DNA from: Asaia bogorensis
GTDB lineage: Bacteria > Pseudomonadota > Alphaproteobacteria > Reyranellales > Reyranellaceae
Direction: 5' to 3'
Assembly: GCA_945905835.1 (NCBI GenBank)
Contig: CAMDQJ010000025.1
Span: 1-40,124 of the forward strand
DNA length: 40,124 bases
The notes below the pieces were generated by a model, which saw only the letters and a list, made by a program, of their open reading frames with translations, was not told the origin of the DNA and did no database searches. Of this stretch, positions 1 to 8,150 are shown piece after piece; positions within the stretch are counted from its first letter, which is position 1; each line of letters opens with the position of its first letter. The translations under genes and the position numbers were made by a program.

Positions 1-2
1 GC

Positions 3-683
3 ATACCCGGCGACCAGAAGACGGACGAAGAGCTGGACCTCGCTATCCGCCAGATTATCTCCAGGGCGGTCATCTCAGACGAGGTGGTGGACATCTTCGC
101 GGCGGCCGGTCTCAAGAAGCCGGACATCTCGATCCTGTCGGACGAGTTCCTCGCCGATATTCGGGGCATGCCGCAGCGCAACCTCGCCGTCGAGCTGCTG
201 CAAAAACTGCTCAAGGGCGAAATCAGGGCACGGGGCAAGAGCAACGTCGTCCAGGCGCGCTCCTTTGCTGAACTATTGGAGCAGGCCGTCCGCAAGTATC
301 AGAACCGCGCAATCGAAACGGCACAGGTGATCGAGGAATTGATCCAGCTCGCCAAGGACATGCGCGCGGCGGGCGCCAGAGGCGAGCAGCTTGGGCTTTC
401 CGAGGACGAACTCGCTTTTTATGACGCGCTAGAGACCAACGACAGTGCGGTCAAAGTGCTGGGCGACGACACGCTCCGGGGCATTGCGCGAGAGCTGGTC
501 GAAACGGTTCGAAAGAACGTCACCATCGATTGGACGATCCGCGACAACGTCCGCGCGCAACTACGGGTGCTCGTGAAGCGCATCCTGCGAAAGCATGGTT
601 ATCCGCCGGACAAGCAGGAGAAAGCCACACAGACCGTGCTTGAGCAGGCGGAGGTGCTTTCGTCCGGATGGGCAACAGCCTAG
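3..683 (+). CDS. hsdR: Type I restriction enzyme R subunit, C-terminal part (partial)
   Basis: This is the 3' end of a gene that begins left of the window; the frame is open from base 3 to the TAG at 681-683, so any start inside the window is artificial. The 226 visible residues are helical and charged and match the C-terminal helical domain (DUF3387 type) of HsdR, the ATP-dependent translocase/endonuclease subunit of type I restriction systems. Recognisable pieces are the stretch around [13 protein letters not shown], the helix [16 protein letters not shown], and [23 protein letters not shown] near the end. The nuclease and helicase motors lie outside the window, so activity cannot be judged. 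Two short genes follow at once on the same strand, suggesting co-transcription. The family call is from recognition of the domain, not from catalytic motifs. Confidence 0.85.
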   Translation: MPGDQKTDEELDLAIRQIISRAVISDEVVDIFAAAGLKKPDISILSDEFLADIRGMPQRNLAVELLQKLLKGEIRARGKSNVVQARSFAELLEQAVRKYQNRAIETAQVIEELIQLAKDMRAAGARGEQLGLSEDELAFYDALETNDSAVKVLGDDTLRGIARELVETVRKNVTIDWTIRDNVRAQLRVLVKRILRKHGYPPDKQEKATQTVLEQAEVLSSGWATA

Positions 684-706
684 GAAGAAAAAATTCGAGG
701 GGCCGC

Positions 707-1345
707 ATGGACATCTTCGAGTTCTGGTCCTCGGTCCATCCGAAGGCACGTATGCATCCGGCAGACGAAGCCGTGTTCAAGCGCGTTCCCAAACATGGCT
801 TCAATCTGGATGCCTTGCCCGGCTGTTTCATGGGGCCGCTGCGGACGGCGCCGGTAGTGTTGCTTTTCCTCTCACCCGGTCTCGACGAAGGCGACACGCC
901 AACCCCGGCATTGATCGAATGGAACCGCAGAACCCGGCTCGGTACTGAGCCGCTGGTCAGTGCGTCAGTCCAAGCGCCTACCTACCGATGGTGGACGAAG
1001 CGCACGCGGTTCCTCGGGTATGATCCTGAGGTCCTGGCCGACAAAGTAGCGGTCCTGAACATAGGCGCGTATCACTCCAGGACCTTCGGCGATCACGGGC
1101 TGCTCGCGGCGCTTCCTTCGAGCCGCGTTAGCCTGGACTGGACTCAGAGCGTGCTTTTCCCGGCCGCCGAACGCGGCGAGCGTGCCGTCATCTGCTTGCG
1201 GGCGGCAAAGTATTGGGGGCTGGAGGTCGGGGCAAACTATGCCGGGACGCTGTTCGCTCCGCAGGTCACGCGAGGTGGGCATGTGCACGTGAAGAAGCGG
1301 CAACGTATCGTGTCGGCTGTCCAACGACTCCTGGAGCGCCTATGA
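707..1345 (+). CDS. Unknown protein, possibly uracil-DNA-glycosylase-like fold
   Basis: I do not firmly recognise this 212-residue protein. The start at 707 is chosen because a GAGGGG ribosome site sits just before it; an in-frame ATG at 668 lies inside the hsdR end. Visible features are a hydrophobic strand ending in LLFLSPG (about residues 50-56), a Trp-rich stretch with RWWTKRTRFLGY, a strand with LNIGAYHSR (about 121-129), and another strand VICLRAAKYWGL. The order strand-SPG loop ... LNxxxYHS recalls the layout of uracil-DNA-glycosylase-fold proteins, but the match is by eye and weak. It starts 23 bp after hsdR and overlaps the next gene by ATGA, so it is probably part of the restriction operon. 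A DNA-repair or defence accessory role would be inference. Confidence 0.6.
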   Translation: MDIFEFWSSVHPKARMHPADEAVFKRVPKHGFNLDALPGCFMGPLRTAPVVLLFLSPGLDEGDTPTPALIEWNRRTRLGTEPLVSASVQAPTYRWWTKRTRFLGYDPEVLADKVAVLNIGAYHSRTFGDHGLLAALPSSRVSLDWTQSVLFPAAERGERAVICLRAAKYWGLEVGANYAGTLFAPQVTRGGHVHVKKRQRIVSAVQRLLERL

Positions 1346-1713
1346 GCGAAGCGTCGAAGCGTGACCAAAGGCCAGTGCGCCAAGACTTGGCAGGCAGGCT
1401 GTTCAGGCTTATCGCAAAGCCCGGCGAGCGATTTGACGAATCGTGGAACGATGACATCGTCGAACTGATCCGAACCGAGGGCGACCTGGTTGGCAGACAA
1501 GAGTGGGACAGCGGCAATCCAGGGGCGGGCGCGGGCTCGGTGGACGTTTACTTGTTCAGGGGTGTCTTCGTTGCGTTTAACGATGCTGAGGAATATGGGC
1601 CATACAAGACCTTTCTCGGTGCGGCACGGGCCGTAGGCCTGCTTAGGCGAAATTCAGCGACGGTGAGCGTGTGGGTCGCTCCTGAATACACAGGCACCGG
1701 TCGCGGTCGCTAA
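1342..1713 (+). CDS. Hypothetical protein in the restriction operon
   Basis: This 123-residue protein is not recognised. Its ATG overlaps the stop of the gene before it (ATGA at 1342-1345), which supports the start and indicates translational coupling. The N-terminal half is charged and helical (RLFRLIAKPGERFDESWNDDI). The C-terminal half looks like a small mixed sheet with DVYLFRGVFVAFND and SVWVAPEY. There is no signal peptide, membrane segment or cysteine motif. Its only context is the hsdR end and the possible glycosylase-fold gene upstream, and a convergent gene downstream whose stop lies about 40 bp away. It could be a small accessory protein of the restriction island; no function is assigned. 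Confidence 0.55.
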   Translation: MSEASKRDQRPVRQDLAGRLFRLIAKPGERFDESWNDDIVELIRTEGDLVGRQEWDSGNPGAGAGSVDVYLFRGVFVAFNDAEEYGPYKTFLGAARAVGLLRRNSATVSVWVAPEYTGTGRGR

Positions 1714-1753
1714 GGCGATTGAGGACGCGCTCGATGCGGGCCTGCTGGCGCGA

Positions 1754-2536
1754 TCAAATCGGATGGCTCGACTCGCAATGGGGACACTCAGCTTGGGATA
1801 TGTGCCCGACGTGCGCCTGCAAAGCCACGTAGTACGCCGGCTCATCGAAGGTTGGACATGTGACGTAGCCCAGATCTTCGTAGCAGGCCTCGCAGATATC
1901 GTTGGCGATGGCCTCTACTTCGCAGGCTGGACACCGATAAAGCCGCCGATTTGGATATTTCTCAGCGACGAATAGACCAGCGAAGTTAAGGTAAGTCTCG
2001 ACGTACCTGTAGTGAACGGCTGCCATAACATCCCGCTCGACAGGCAGACTTTGCCACACAAGGTCGGACCCAGCCGCGCCCCTCAGCCGCTCGGCATACT
2101 TGAGCAGCCCAATCATGCACATGGCCGCCTCCGACACGTCCCAGCCGGTCGGGATCATCCGATGCATGAAGGCATGCCTGATGGGAACGAGTCTCGCCAA
2201 CCAGTCGAACAGCTTCAATTCCGCCCTGCTCGGACGGGATGCAATGGTTGGACTTTGCAGTTCGCGCAGCGACTCGCTAAGGGTCGGGAAATGGACCGAG
2301 CCGTCATTGCGTAGCCTGAAAGCTGGACACGTCGGCGCCAGGGTCAGCAGCCTCATCGTGCAAATACACTCTGCCGCATGGTGGACGCTCAAAGCGATCC
2401 ATTTGTCGTGGTGCTCGAGAACTGCGTGGGCGCTATCGCGCTCAGAGAAGTGATCGAGTGCGTGCACGAGGGAATCGCGCCCGTTGAGCCAAAGTTCGGC
2501 CGCAACGGCGGCAGGGTCGGCGAAAACAGTCGGCAT
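1754..2536 (-). CDS. HEPN-like protein with C-terminal zinc ribbons (hypothetical)
   Basis: This 260-residue protein runs opposite to the restriction genes. The start at 2536 is preceded by AGGGGG at good spacing; a start ten codons earlier lacks this. Residues about 40-65 form an amphipathic helix (HHDKWIALSVHHAAECICT) of the kind that opens HEPN domains. Residues 120-125 read RHAFMH, an R-x4-H arrangement like the HEPN ribonuclease motif. The C-terminal third carries CPAC (202-205), CEAC (215-218), C227 and CPHC (251-254), which suggests one or two zinc-binding knuckles. HEPN proteins are common as RNA-cutting toxins or antiviral effectors, and the neighbour is a type I restriction system, so a defence role is plausible. 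The HEPN reading is by eye; the zinc-ribbon reading is firmer. Confidence 0.6.
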   Translation of the reverse strand: MPTVFADPAAVAAELWLNGRDSLVHALDHFSERDSAHAVLEHHDKWIALSVHHAAECICTMRLLTLAPTCPAFRLRNDGSVHFPTLSESLRELQSPTIASRPSRAELKLFDWLARLVPIRHAFMHRMIPTGWDVSEAAMCMIGLLKYAERLRGAAGSDLVWQSLPVERDVMAAVHYRYVETYLNFAGLFVAEKYPNRRLYRCPACEVEAIANDICEACYEDLGYVTCPTFDEPAYYVALQAHVGHISQAECPHCESSHPI

Positions 2537-2564
2537 GCTTACCCCCTGCTTACCCGCAAAAGAC

Positions 2565-2594
2565 AAGGGGTCAGCTCGCGAGAGCTAACCCCTT
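2565..2594 (-). terminator. Hairpin downstream of tRNA-Ala, probable terminator
   Basis: The arms AAGGGGT-c-AGCTC (2565-2577) and GAGCT-a-ACCCCTT (2582-2594) pair over 12 bp with one mismatch around a GCGA tetraloop. On the minus strand the hairpin begins 8 nt after the CCA end of the tRNA and is followed by a short T-rich stretch (GTCTTTTG), so it probably ends the tRNA transcript. It also lies in the leader of the HEPN-like gene at 2536, so it could separate the two transcription units. Confidence 0.55.
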
Positions 2595-2602
2595 GATTTA
2601 AT

Positions 2603-2678
<76 letters not shown>

Positions 2679-2736
2679 GAAATTCTTGGGATGCGGGCGG
2701 GAATTTAGGTTCGGCCCCGCCCGATGGCAACCGTGT

Positions 2737-3081
2737 CTAGGTGCTTTCTTCCTTGTCGTCCTCGACCGCGATGTCCTCAGCGGCATCGTCGAGCGCGTCG
2801 GCATCCTCCAGCGCTTCGTCGCCCTCCGCCCCAGGCAGCGCGTCGTCGGCCACCTCCTCAGGCTTCTTCTTGGCCGCCAGCGCCTTGGCTGCCGCTGCGG
2901 CCGCCGTTGCCGCTGCTGCTGCCGCGGCACCGCCGGCCCGTCCGCGGCGGACCTTGATGAAGTCCTCGCGATCGTGCTCCCGGCCGCATTTCGGGCATTT
3001 GATTGGCGCCTTGTTCAGGTCGTAGAAGCGCGCTGCACAGTTCTGGCAGGTCCGCTTGATGCCCCAGGTCGGCTTGACCAC
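2737..3081 (-). CDS. FYDLN acid family protein (TIGR02300)
   Basis: This 114-residue protein belongs to an alphaproteobacterial family of unknown function named after its FYDLN motif and acidic tail. I place the start at the GTG at 3081, with GGGAG upstream, giving an N-terminus of the family type ([10 protein letters not shown]). Cysteine pairs CQNC and CPKC flank the [12 protein letters not shown] segment and would form a zinc ribbon. A long Ala-rich linker follows, then a Lys patch (AAKKKPEE) and a C-terminal third made almost wholly of Asp, Glu and Ala. It is divergent from aroA with only about 70 bp between the starts, so the two probably share a promoter region. The function is unknown; the zinc ribbon suggests binding to nucleic acid or a protein partner. 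Confidence 0.9.
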   Translation of the reverse strand: MVKPTWGIKRTCQNCAARFYDLNKAPIKCPKCGREHDREDFIKVRRGRAGGAAAAAAATAAAAAAKALAAKKKPEEVADDALPGAEGDEALEDADALDDAAEDIAVEDDKEEST

Positions 3082-3149
3082 GCTCGATCTCCCGAAAAAT
3101 ACGCGAGGATTCACGCTTGCAGCCGGTTCCGGCCGCAGGAGGAGGGCGT

Positions 3150-4592
3150 ATGTCACGCAGCTTTCACCCTGTCAAAACCAAATTCCGGCATGCTACGACG
3201 GCCCGGCGGCGGGGTTTTGGCCGCATTGGAGTGCCCCTGTCGTCAAGCGCCCGTCCGACCAAGCTGATCTCGCGTCCCGTGGAGCGCCTGGAAGGCCGCG
3301 TCCGCGCCCCCGGCGACAAGTCGGTATCGCACCGCGCCCTGATGTTCGGCGCTCTGGCGCTGGGCGAAACCACCGTTTCAGGCCTGCTGGAAGGTGAGGA
3401 CGTTCTGGCCACGGCCGCCGCCCTTCGCGCACTTGGCGCGCAGGTCGTGCATGACCCGGCCAGCGAGGGCGGCGGCCTGTGGCGAGTGCGCGGCTTCGGT
3501 GTCGGCGGCGGGCTGGAGCCGGGCAACGTCCTCGACCTCGGCAATTCCGGCACCTCGGCACGGCTGCTCTCGGGCATCCTGGCGAGCCAGCCCTTCACCA
3601 GTTTCATGACCGGCGACGCCTCGCTGCGCAGCCGTCCGATGCAGCGCGTCATCGAGCCGTTGTCGCGCATGGGCGCGCGCTTCGTCGCGCGCGAGGGCGG
3701 GCGCATGCCGCTTTGCATCATCGGCTCCGACGAAATGGTGCCGATCGAATACCGCCTGCCCGTCGCCTCGGCCCAGGTCAAAAGCGCCATTCTTCTGGCC
3801 GGCCTCAACACCGCCGGCGAAACCACGGTGATCGAACCCGAGGCGACGCGCGATCACACCGAACGCATGCTGCGCCATTTCGGCGCCGAGGTCCGAGTCG
3901 AGCAAGGTGAGGGCAATGCCAAGCGCATCACCGTCGTCGGCTGGCCGGAGCTTCTGGGCAAGGATATCGTCGTGCCGGGCGATCCGTCGTCGGCGGCCTT
4001 CGCGGTGGTCGCGGCCTGCATCCGGCCGGGCAGCGACATCACGGTCGAGAATGTCGGCGTCAATCCATTGCGCGCCGGCCTCTACACGACGCTGAAGGAA
4101 ATGGGTGCCGATATCGTCTTCGAGAATGCCCGCGAGGTCGGCGGCGAGCCGGTGGCCGATCTGCGCGTAAAGGGCGGCGGCCTGAAGGGCGTCGACGTGC
4201 CGCCGGGCCGCGCGCCCTCGATGATCGACGAATATCCGATCCTCGCCGTGGCGGCGGCCTGCGCCGCAGGCACGACGCGCATGCTGGGTCTCGCCGAACT
4301 GCGCGCCAAGGAAAGCGATCGTCTGGCGTCGGTCGCGGCGGGCCTGCAGCTGAACGGCGTGAAGCACGAAATGGGCGCCGACAATCTCGTGGTGCATGGC
4401 AAGGGCGCCCCGCCGCCGGGCGGCGGCACAGTGGCTACTCATCTCGACCATCGCATCGCTATGGCGTTCCTGGTGCTGGGCACCGCGGCGCGCGACGGCG
4501 TGGCGGTCGACGACGGCTCGCCGATCGACACCAGCTTTCCCGGTTTCGCAGCGCTCCTGAACGGGCTCGGAGCGAAGATAGGGCCTGCGTGA
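3150..4592 (+). CDS. aroA: 3-phosphoshikimate 1-carboxyvinyltransferase (EPSP synthase)
   Basis: This enzyme transfers the enolpyruvyl group of PEP to shikimate-3-phosphate in aromatic amino acid synthesis in the cytoplasm. The ATG at 3150 follows AGGAGGAGGG and gives 480 residues; the first 45 or so are a basic extension before the conserved [14 protein letters not shown]. Other family signatures are [73 protein letters not shown] and LRAKESDRL. The overall sequence resembles the class II enzymes (the CP4 type), but the loop that reads GNAAT in CP4 reads GNSGT here, so a glycine sits where CP4 has the alanine linked to glyphosate tolerance. The stop overlaps the cmk start (GTGA), giving translational coupling. 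A start further downstream cannot be excluded. Confidence 0.96.
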   Translation: MSRSFHPVKTKFRHATTARRRGFGRIGVPLSSSARPTKLISRPVERLEGRVRAPGDKSVSHRALMFGALALGETTVSGLLEGEDVLATAAALRALGAQVVHDPASEGGGLWRVRGFGVGGGLEPGNVLDLGNSGTSARLLSGILASQPFTSFMTGDASLRSRPMQRVIEPLSRMGARFVAREGGRMPLCIIGSDEMVPIEYRLPVASAQVKSAILLAGLNTAGETTVIEPEATRDHTERMLRHFGAEVRVEQGEGNAKRITVVGWPELLGKDIVVPGDPSSAAFAVVAACIRPGSDITVENVGVNPLRAGLYTTLKEMGADIVFENAREVGGEPVADLRVKGGGLKGVDVPPGRAPSMIDEYPILAVAAACAAGTTRMLGLAELRAKESDRLASVAAGLQLNGVKHEMGADNLVVHGKGAPPPGGGTVATHLDHRIAMAFLVLGTAARDGVAVDDGSPIDTSFPGFAALLNGLGAKIGPA

Positions 4593-5221
4593 CGGCGCCG
4601 CTTGTCATCGCCATCGACGGACCCTCGGCCGCCGGCAAGGGCACTCTGGCGAAGCGCCTGGCCGCCCATTTCGGGCTGCCGCATCTCGATACCGGACTGC
4701 TCTATCGCGCCGTCGGCCTGAAAGCCCGGCGCACGGGCCGGCCACCGGCCGAAATTGCTGCCGGCCTTGGACTGGCCGATCTGGCCGATCCGGAGCTTCG
4801 AAGCGATGCCGCGGGACAGGAGGCTTCCAAGGTCGCAGCGATCCCGGAAGTTCGTGCCAACCTATTGAAATTCCAGAAAGAATTCTCAAATAGCGGGGCA
4901 GGGGCCGTGCTCGATGGGCGAGATATCGGCACGGTCATCTGCCCCAACGCGGCGATCAAGCTTTTCGTTACGGCGAGCCCGCAAGCCCGGGCCGACCGGC
5001 GCTTCGAGGAGTTGCGCAGCAGGGGCCTCGACACTATAAAACCGCGCGTTCTTGCCGAGATGGCGGAGCGGGACCGTCGCGACAGCGAACGGGCGGCTGC
5101 ACCTCTGATAGCCGCTCCCGATGCTCACCTTCTCGATACCAGCGACATGGATGCCGCCGCGGCCTTCGCCGCCGCTTTGGCATTTATTGCGCGCAAGGGC
5201 TTTCGATCCGCCGGGCCGTAA
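4589..5221 (+). CDS. cmk: Cytidylate kinase
   Basis: This kinase phosphorylates CMP and dCMP with ATP. The 210-residue length is normal. The P-loop is at the N-terminus ([17 protein letters not shown], about residues 9-25), followed by the NMP-binding [12 protein letters not shown] and the [13 protein letters not shown] loop (about 108-120). The Arg-rich lid is the segment around RRFEEL and [14 protein letters not shown]. The GTG start at 4589 overlaps the aroA stop by four bases, which fixes the start and implies coupling. The aroA-cmk-rpsA order is a conserved core arrangement. A hairpin begins at the stop codon, ahead of rpsA. Confidence 0.96.
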   Translation: MTAPLVIAIDGPSAAGKGTLAKRLAAHFGLPHLDTGLLYRAVGLKARRTGRPPAEIAAGLGLADLADPELRSDAAGQEASKVAAIPEVRANLLKFQKEFSNSGAGAVLDGRDIGTVICPNAAIKLFVTASPQARADRRFEELRSRGLDTIKPRVLAEMAERDRRDSERAAAPLIAAPDAHLLDTSDMDAAAAFAAALAFIARKGFRSAGP

Positions 5222-5258
5222 ATCGCCGCCGGTTGATCGAAGACGACCAGCGGCGATT
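5221..5258 (+). promoter_or_regulatory. Inverted repeat in the cmk-rpsA spacer
   Basis: AATCGCCGC (5221-5229) and GCGGCGATT (5250-5258) are perfect 9-bp arms. An inner GGT/ACC pairing extends the stem past one mismatch, leaving a 12-nt loop. There is no T-tract, so it is not a typical intrinsic terminator. It lies about 115 nt before the rpsA start and could be an RNA leader structure, since S1 mRNA in enterobacteria is autoregulated through leader hairpins, or an mRNA-stabilising end for aroA-cmk. The structure is seen directly; the role is inferred. Confidence 0.45.
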
Positions 5259-5372
5259 GCGAGCGGGCCCGTGGCCTTCTCGTCGGTGTTTCAAGGCAGT
5301 GGATCCGCCGGACTTAACCGGTTGGCCGACGGGCGACAGGTCGCTCGGGATCGAGGAAGAGGAAAGTAACTG

Positions 5373-7121
5373 ATGGCCAAGGGCAGCGCCCTGCGCAAAA
5401 CCGCCGACGACGCGGCGTCTATGGAATTCACGGCACTTCTCGACGAGCAGTTTGGCGGCTCGTTGAGCTTCGAAGGCACGGTCGTAAAGGGCCGCGTCAT
5501 TCGCATCGCAAACGATTTCGTGGTGATCGACGTCGGCCTCAAGTCCGAGGGCCGCATCGCACTGCGCGAATTCTCCAATGGCGCTTCCGCACCCGAGGTG
5601 AAGGAAGGCGACACGGTCGATGTCTTCGTCGATCGTATGGAGAATAAGGAGGGCGAGGCCGTCCTGTCGCGCGACAAGGCGCGCCGCGAGGAAGCCTGGA
5701 CAGTCCTCGAGAAGGCCTTCACCGACCAGGAGCGGGTGATGGGCACGATCTTCGGCCGCGTCAAAGGCGGCTTCACCGTCGATCTTTCCGGCGCCGTGGC
5801 CTTCCTGCCCGGCAGCCAGGTCGATGTCCGCCCGGTGCGCGACGTCGGCCCGCTGATGGGCCAGGCCCAGCAGTTCGCCATCCTCAAGATGGACCGCCGC
5901 CGCGGCAACATCGTAGTGTCGCGCCGCGCCGTCATGGAAGAGACCCGCGCCGAGGACCGCACCCGTCTCATGGGCGCGCTGTCGGAAGGCCAGATCCTCG
6001 ACGGTATCGTCAAGAACATCACCGACTACGGCGCCTTCGTGGACCTGGGTGGCGTCGACGGCCTGCTGCATGTCACCGACATCGCCTGGAAGCGCATCAA
6101 CCATCCATCGGAAGCCCTCACCATTGGCCAGAGCGTCAAGGTGCAGGTCATCCGCTTCAACGCCGAGACGCAGCGCATCTCGCTCGGCATGAAGCAGCTG
6201 ATGAGCGATCCGTGGGACGGCGCGGGCGCCAAGTATCCGGTCGGGCTCAAGCTCAAGGGCCGCGTCACCAACATCACCGACTACGGCGCCTTCGTCGAGC
6301 TGGAGCCGGGCGTCGAAGGCCTGGTCCATGTCAGCGAAATGAGCTGGACCAAGAAGAACGTGCATCCGGGCAAGATCGTCTCGACCTCGCAGGAAGTCGA
6401 AGTGATGGTGCTGGACGTCGACATGTCCAAGCGGCGCATCTCGCTGGGCTTGAAGCAGTGCACGGCCAACCCGTGGGAGAGCTTCGCCGAGAAGTATCCC
6501 GGCGGCACCGAGCTCCAGGGCGAGGTTCGCAATATCACCGAGTTCGGCCTGTTCGTCGGCCTGCCCGGCGACATCGACGGCATGGTGCATCTCTCCGACC
6601 TGTCGTGGGACAAGGCCGGCGACGAGGCCATCCGCGACTTCAAGAAGGGCGACAACGTCAAGGTCAAGGTTCTCGACGTCGACATCGACAAGGAGCGCAT
6701 CTCGCTCGGCATCAAGCAGCTCGCCAACGACCCGTTTGAGAAGGTCGGCGCCGAGATCAAGAAGGGTGAAGTGGTCACCGTCATCGTGGCCGGCATCCAG
6801 GAAAACGGTATCGACGTCACGGTGCAGGACGGCATCCCGGGCTTCATCCGCAAGTCCGAGCTCAGCCGCGACCGCTCCGAGCAGCGTCCCGACCGCTACG
6901 CCATCGGCGACAAGCTCGACGCCAAGATCACCAACATCGACAAGGCCTCGCGCCGCGTCGTGCTGTCGGTCAAGGCACGCGAGATGGACGAGGAGAAGAA
7001 GGCGATGGCCGATTTCGGCTCGTCCGACTCGGGCGCCAGCCTAGGCGACATCCTCGGCGCCGCATTGACCCGCGCCAACAAGAAGGGCGAGGCCAAGGAA
7101 GACGAGGACGGCGAGAAATAG
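5373..7121 (+). CDS. rpsA: 30S ribosomal protein S1
   Basis: S1 binds mRNA on the small ribosomal subunit and helps unstructured or weak-SD messages start translation. The 582-residue product carries a row of S1 RNA-binding repeats. The clearest are the segments with GIVKNITDYGAFVDLGGVDGLLHVTDIAW (about 210-240), GRVTNITDYGAFVELEPGVEGLVHVSEMSW (about 297-328) and GEVRNITEFGLFVGLPGDIDGMVHLSDLSW (about 384-415); each is followed by the VLDVD...RISLG strand pattern. Two divergent repeats lie N-terminal and one more lies near 470-540, giving six in all. The tail is acidic and Lys-rich. The length fits alphaproteobacterial S1. GAGGAAGAGGAAAG stands before the ATG at 5373. A strong terminator follows at 7157. 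Confidence 0.98.
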   Translation: MAKGSALRKTADDAASMEFTALLDEQFGGSLSFEGTVVKGRVIRIANDFVVIDVGLKSEGRIALREFSNGASAPEVKEGDTVDVFVDRMENKEGEAVLSRDKARREEAWTVLEKAFTDQERVMGTIFGRVKGGFTVDLSGAVAFLPGSQVDVRPVRDVGPLMGQAQQFAILKMDRRRGNIVVSRRAVMEETRAEDRTRLMGALSEGQILDGIVKNITDYGAFVDLGGVDGLLHVTDIAWKRINHPSEALTIGQSVKVQVIRFNAETQRISLGMKQLMSDPWDGAGAKYPVGLKLKGRVTNITDYGAFVELEPGVEGLVHVSEMSWTKKNVHPGKIVSTSQEVEVMVLDVDMSKRRISLGLKQCTANPWESFAEKYPGGTELQGEVRNITEFGLFVGLPGDIDGMVHLSDLSWDKAGDEAIRDFKKGDNVKVKVLDVDIDKERISLGIKQLANDPFEKVGAEIKKGEVVTVIVAGIQENGIDVTVQDGIPGFIRKSELSRDRSEQRPDRYAIGDKLDAKITNIDKASRRVVLSVKAREMDEEKKAMADFGSSDSGASLGDILGAALTRANKKGEAKEDEDGEK

Positions 7122-7156
7122 GCCGCCGCGCGCGACCCGCCTCGGCAAATCGAACG

Positions 7157-7187
7157 AAGGGCCGGCCCGAAAGGACCGGCCCTTTTT
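7157..7187 (+). terminator. Intrinsic terminator of rpsA
   Basis: AGGGCCGG (7158-7165) pairs with CCGGCCCT (7176-7183), and the stem continues past one mismatch to a GAAA loop. It is followed directly by TTTTT. It lies about 35 bp after the rpsA stop and is a textbook Rho-independent terminator. Confidence 0.9.
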
Positions 7188-7272
7188 CATGTTCCGCTCC
7201 GCCCTGCCGGGGAAGAACATGAGTTAGCTCAATTAGCGTTGCCATTTTCTTTGTGGTTTCAAGGGCTTAGGC

Positions 7273-7300
7273 TTGACGGCACGCTTATTTAAGTTAATAT
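7273..7300 (+). promoter_or_regulatory. Predicted sigma-70 promoter for ihfB
   Basis: TTGACG (7273-7278) and TAATAT (7295-7300) are separated by 16 bp within an AT-rich stretch that is unusual for this window. It lies between the rpsA terminator and ihfB, and transcription would start near 7307, about 45 nt before the ihfB ATG. It is predicted from sequence only. Confidence 0.65.
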
Positions 7301-7352
7301 GAAGGCTTAAATCCTTGATCTTGGAGCCTACCCATCCCGCCATGGAACCGCG

Positions 7353-7682
7353 ATGACCAAGTCCGAGCTGATTGCGCGCCTGGCGGCCCGGAATCCTCAT
7401 CTCTATCAACGGGATGTCGAGCGCATCGTCGCGACGGTATTCGACGAAATCTCTAAGGCCCTGGCCACCGGCGACCGTGTCGAGTTGCGCGGCTTCGGTG
7501 CCTTCTCCGTGAAGAAACGCGACCCGCGCACCGGCCGCAATCCGCGCACCGGCGAGCAGGTCTCGGTGGCGTCCAAGCGCGTGCCCTACTTCAAGACCGG
7601 CAAGGACTTGCGCGACCGCCTCAACAAGGAAGCCGCGCGCGCCGCCGGCCTCCTATCGGCTGACTCGGCAGAGAAGAAGTAA
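7353..7682 (+). CDS. ihfB: Integration host factor subunit beta
   Basis: IHF-beta pairs with IHF-alpha to bind DNA specifically and bend it sharply, acting in recombination, replication and promoter architecture. The 109-residue protein has the HU/IHF fold: N-terminal helices ([15 protein letters not shown]), the [20 protein letters not shown] segment at about 46-65 that leads into the DNA-binding beta arm, and the [14 protein letters not shown] end. The NPRTGE arm tip is the IHF form. A short Ala-rich tail follows. The position just after rpsA is conserved in proteobacteria. It has its own predicted promoter. A LapA-type gene follows 60 bp later and may be co-transcribed. Confidence 0.96.
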   Translation: MTKSELIARLAARNPHLYQRDVERIVATVFDEISKALATGDRVELRGFGAFSVKKRDPRTGRNPRTGEQVSVASKRVPYFKTGKDLRDRLNKEAARAAGLLSADSAEKK

Positions 7683-7742
7683 GCCTTCTCGATTCCACCG
7701 ATCTCGCCTTGAGTGGACGCAGCGTGTAATGCTGCAACCGGC

Positions 7743-8150
7743 ATGAAAAACCTCTCCCGCGGCTTCTTCATTGTGTTCGTCCTGCTGGGCGTGCTGATCG
7801 CCGTCAGCAATGCGCAGCAGGTCCAGCTCGCCCTGTGGCCGTTGCCGCACGTCATTGTGGCGCCGCTCTACCTGCTGGCGGTCGTCCTGCTGCTGCTGGG
7901 CGTGCTGGTCGGCTTCGGGCTCGGCTGGTGGGCTTCCCGCCACGGCCGTCGCCGCGCCCGCGAGGCCGCCAACGAGGCCGACCGTCTCGACCGCGAGCTG
8001 GCCCGCCTGCGCGAGGCCGTGGCGGCGTCGCGGCCGGCCGCCGCCGGTTATGGCGGACCTGGATCGCGCGACCAGAAGGCGATCGAACGCCAGAGTGCGC
8101 TGGTGGCGCCCGAATTGCTGCTGCCCGGCGCGCAGAGCCGGCAAGCTTGA
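7743..8150 (+). CDS. LapA-domain (DUF1049) inner-membrane protein
   Basis: This 135-residue protein matches the lipopolysaccharide assembly protein A (DUF1049) family, which in enterobacteria helps control LPS synthesis at the inner membrane. The ATG at 7743 puts the first membrane helix near the N-terminus (GFFIVFVLLGVLIAVSNAQ, about 6-24); an earlier GTG at 7713 only adds a non-conserved stretch. A second helix (APLYLLAVVLLLLGVLVGFG, about 40-59) leads to a basic HGRRRAREAAN segment and a heptad-like, probably coiled-coil tail in the cytoplasm. A lapA-type gene after ihfB is a common arrangement. The stop overlaps the TTG start of the next gene. A role in LPS is inferred from family only. 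Confidence 0.8.
   Translation: MKNLSRGFFIVFVLLGVLIAVSNAQQVQLALWPLPHVIVAPLYLLAVVLLLLGVLVGFGLGWWASRHGRRRAREAANEADRLDRELARLREAVAASRPAAAGYGGPGSRDQKAIERQSALVAPELLLPGAQSRQA

Noticed and set aside
2741-3025. Ser/Ala-rich plus-strand frame opposite the FYDLN protein
   Set aside because: It is the complement of the Ala/Glu/Asp-rich tail of a recognised family member.
5184-6590. Long open frame (468 codons) antisense to rpsA
   Set aside because: It is rich in His, Asp and Arg with no recognisable domain, and is a by-product of GC-rich third positions in the well-supported rpsA gene.
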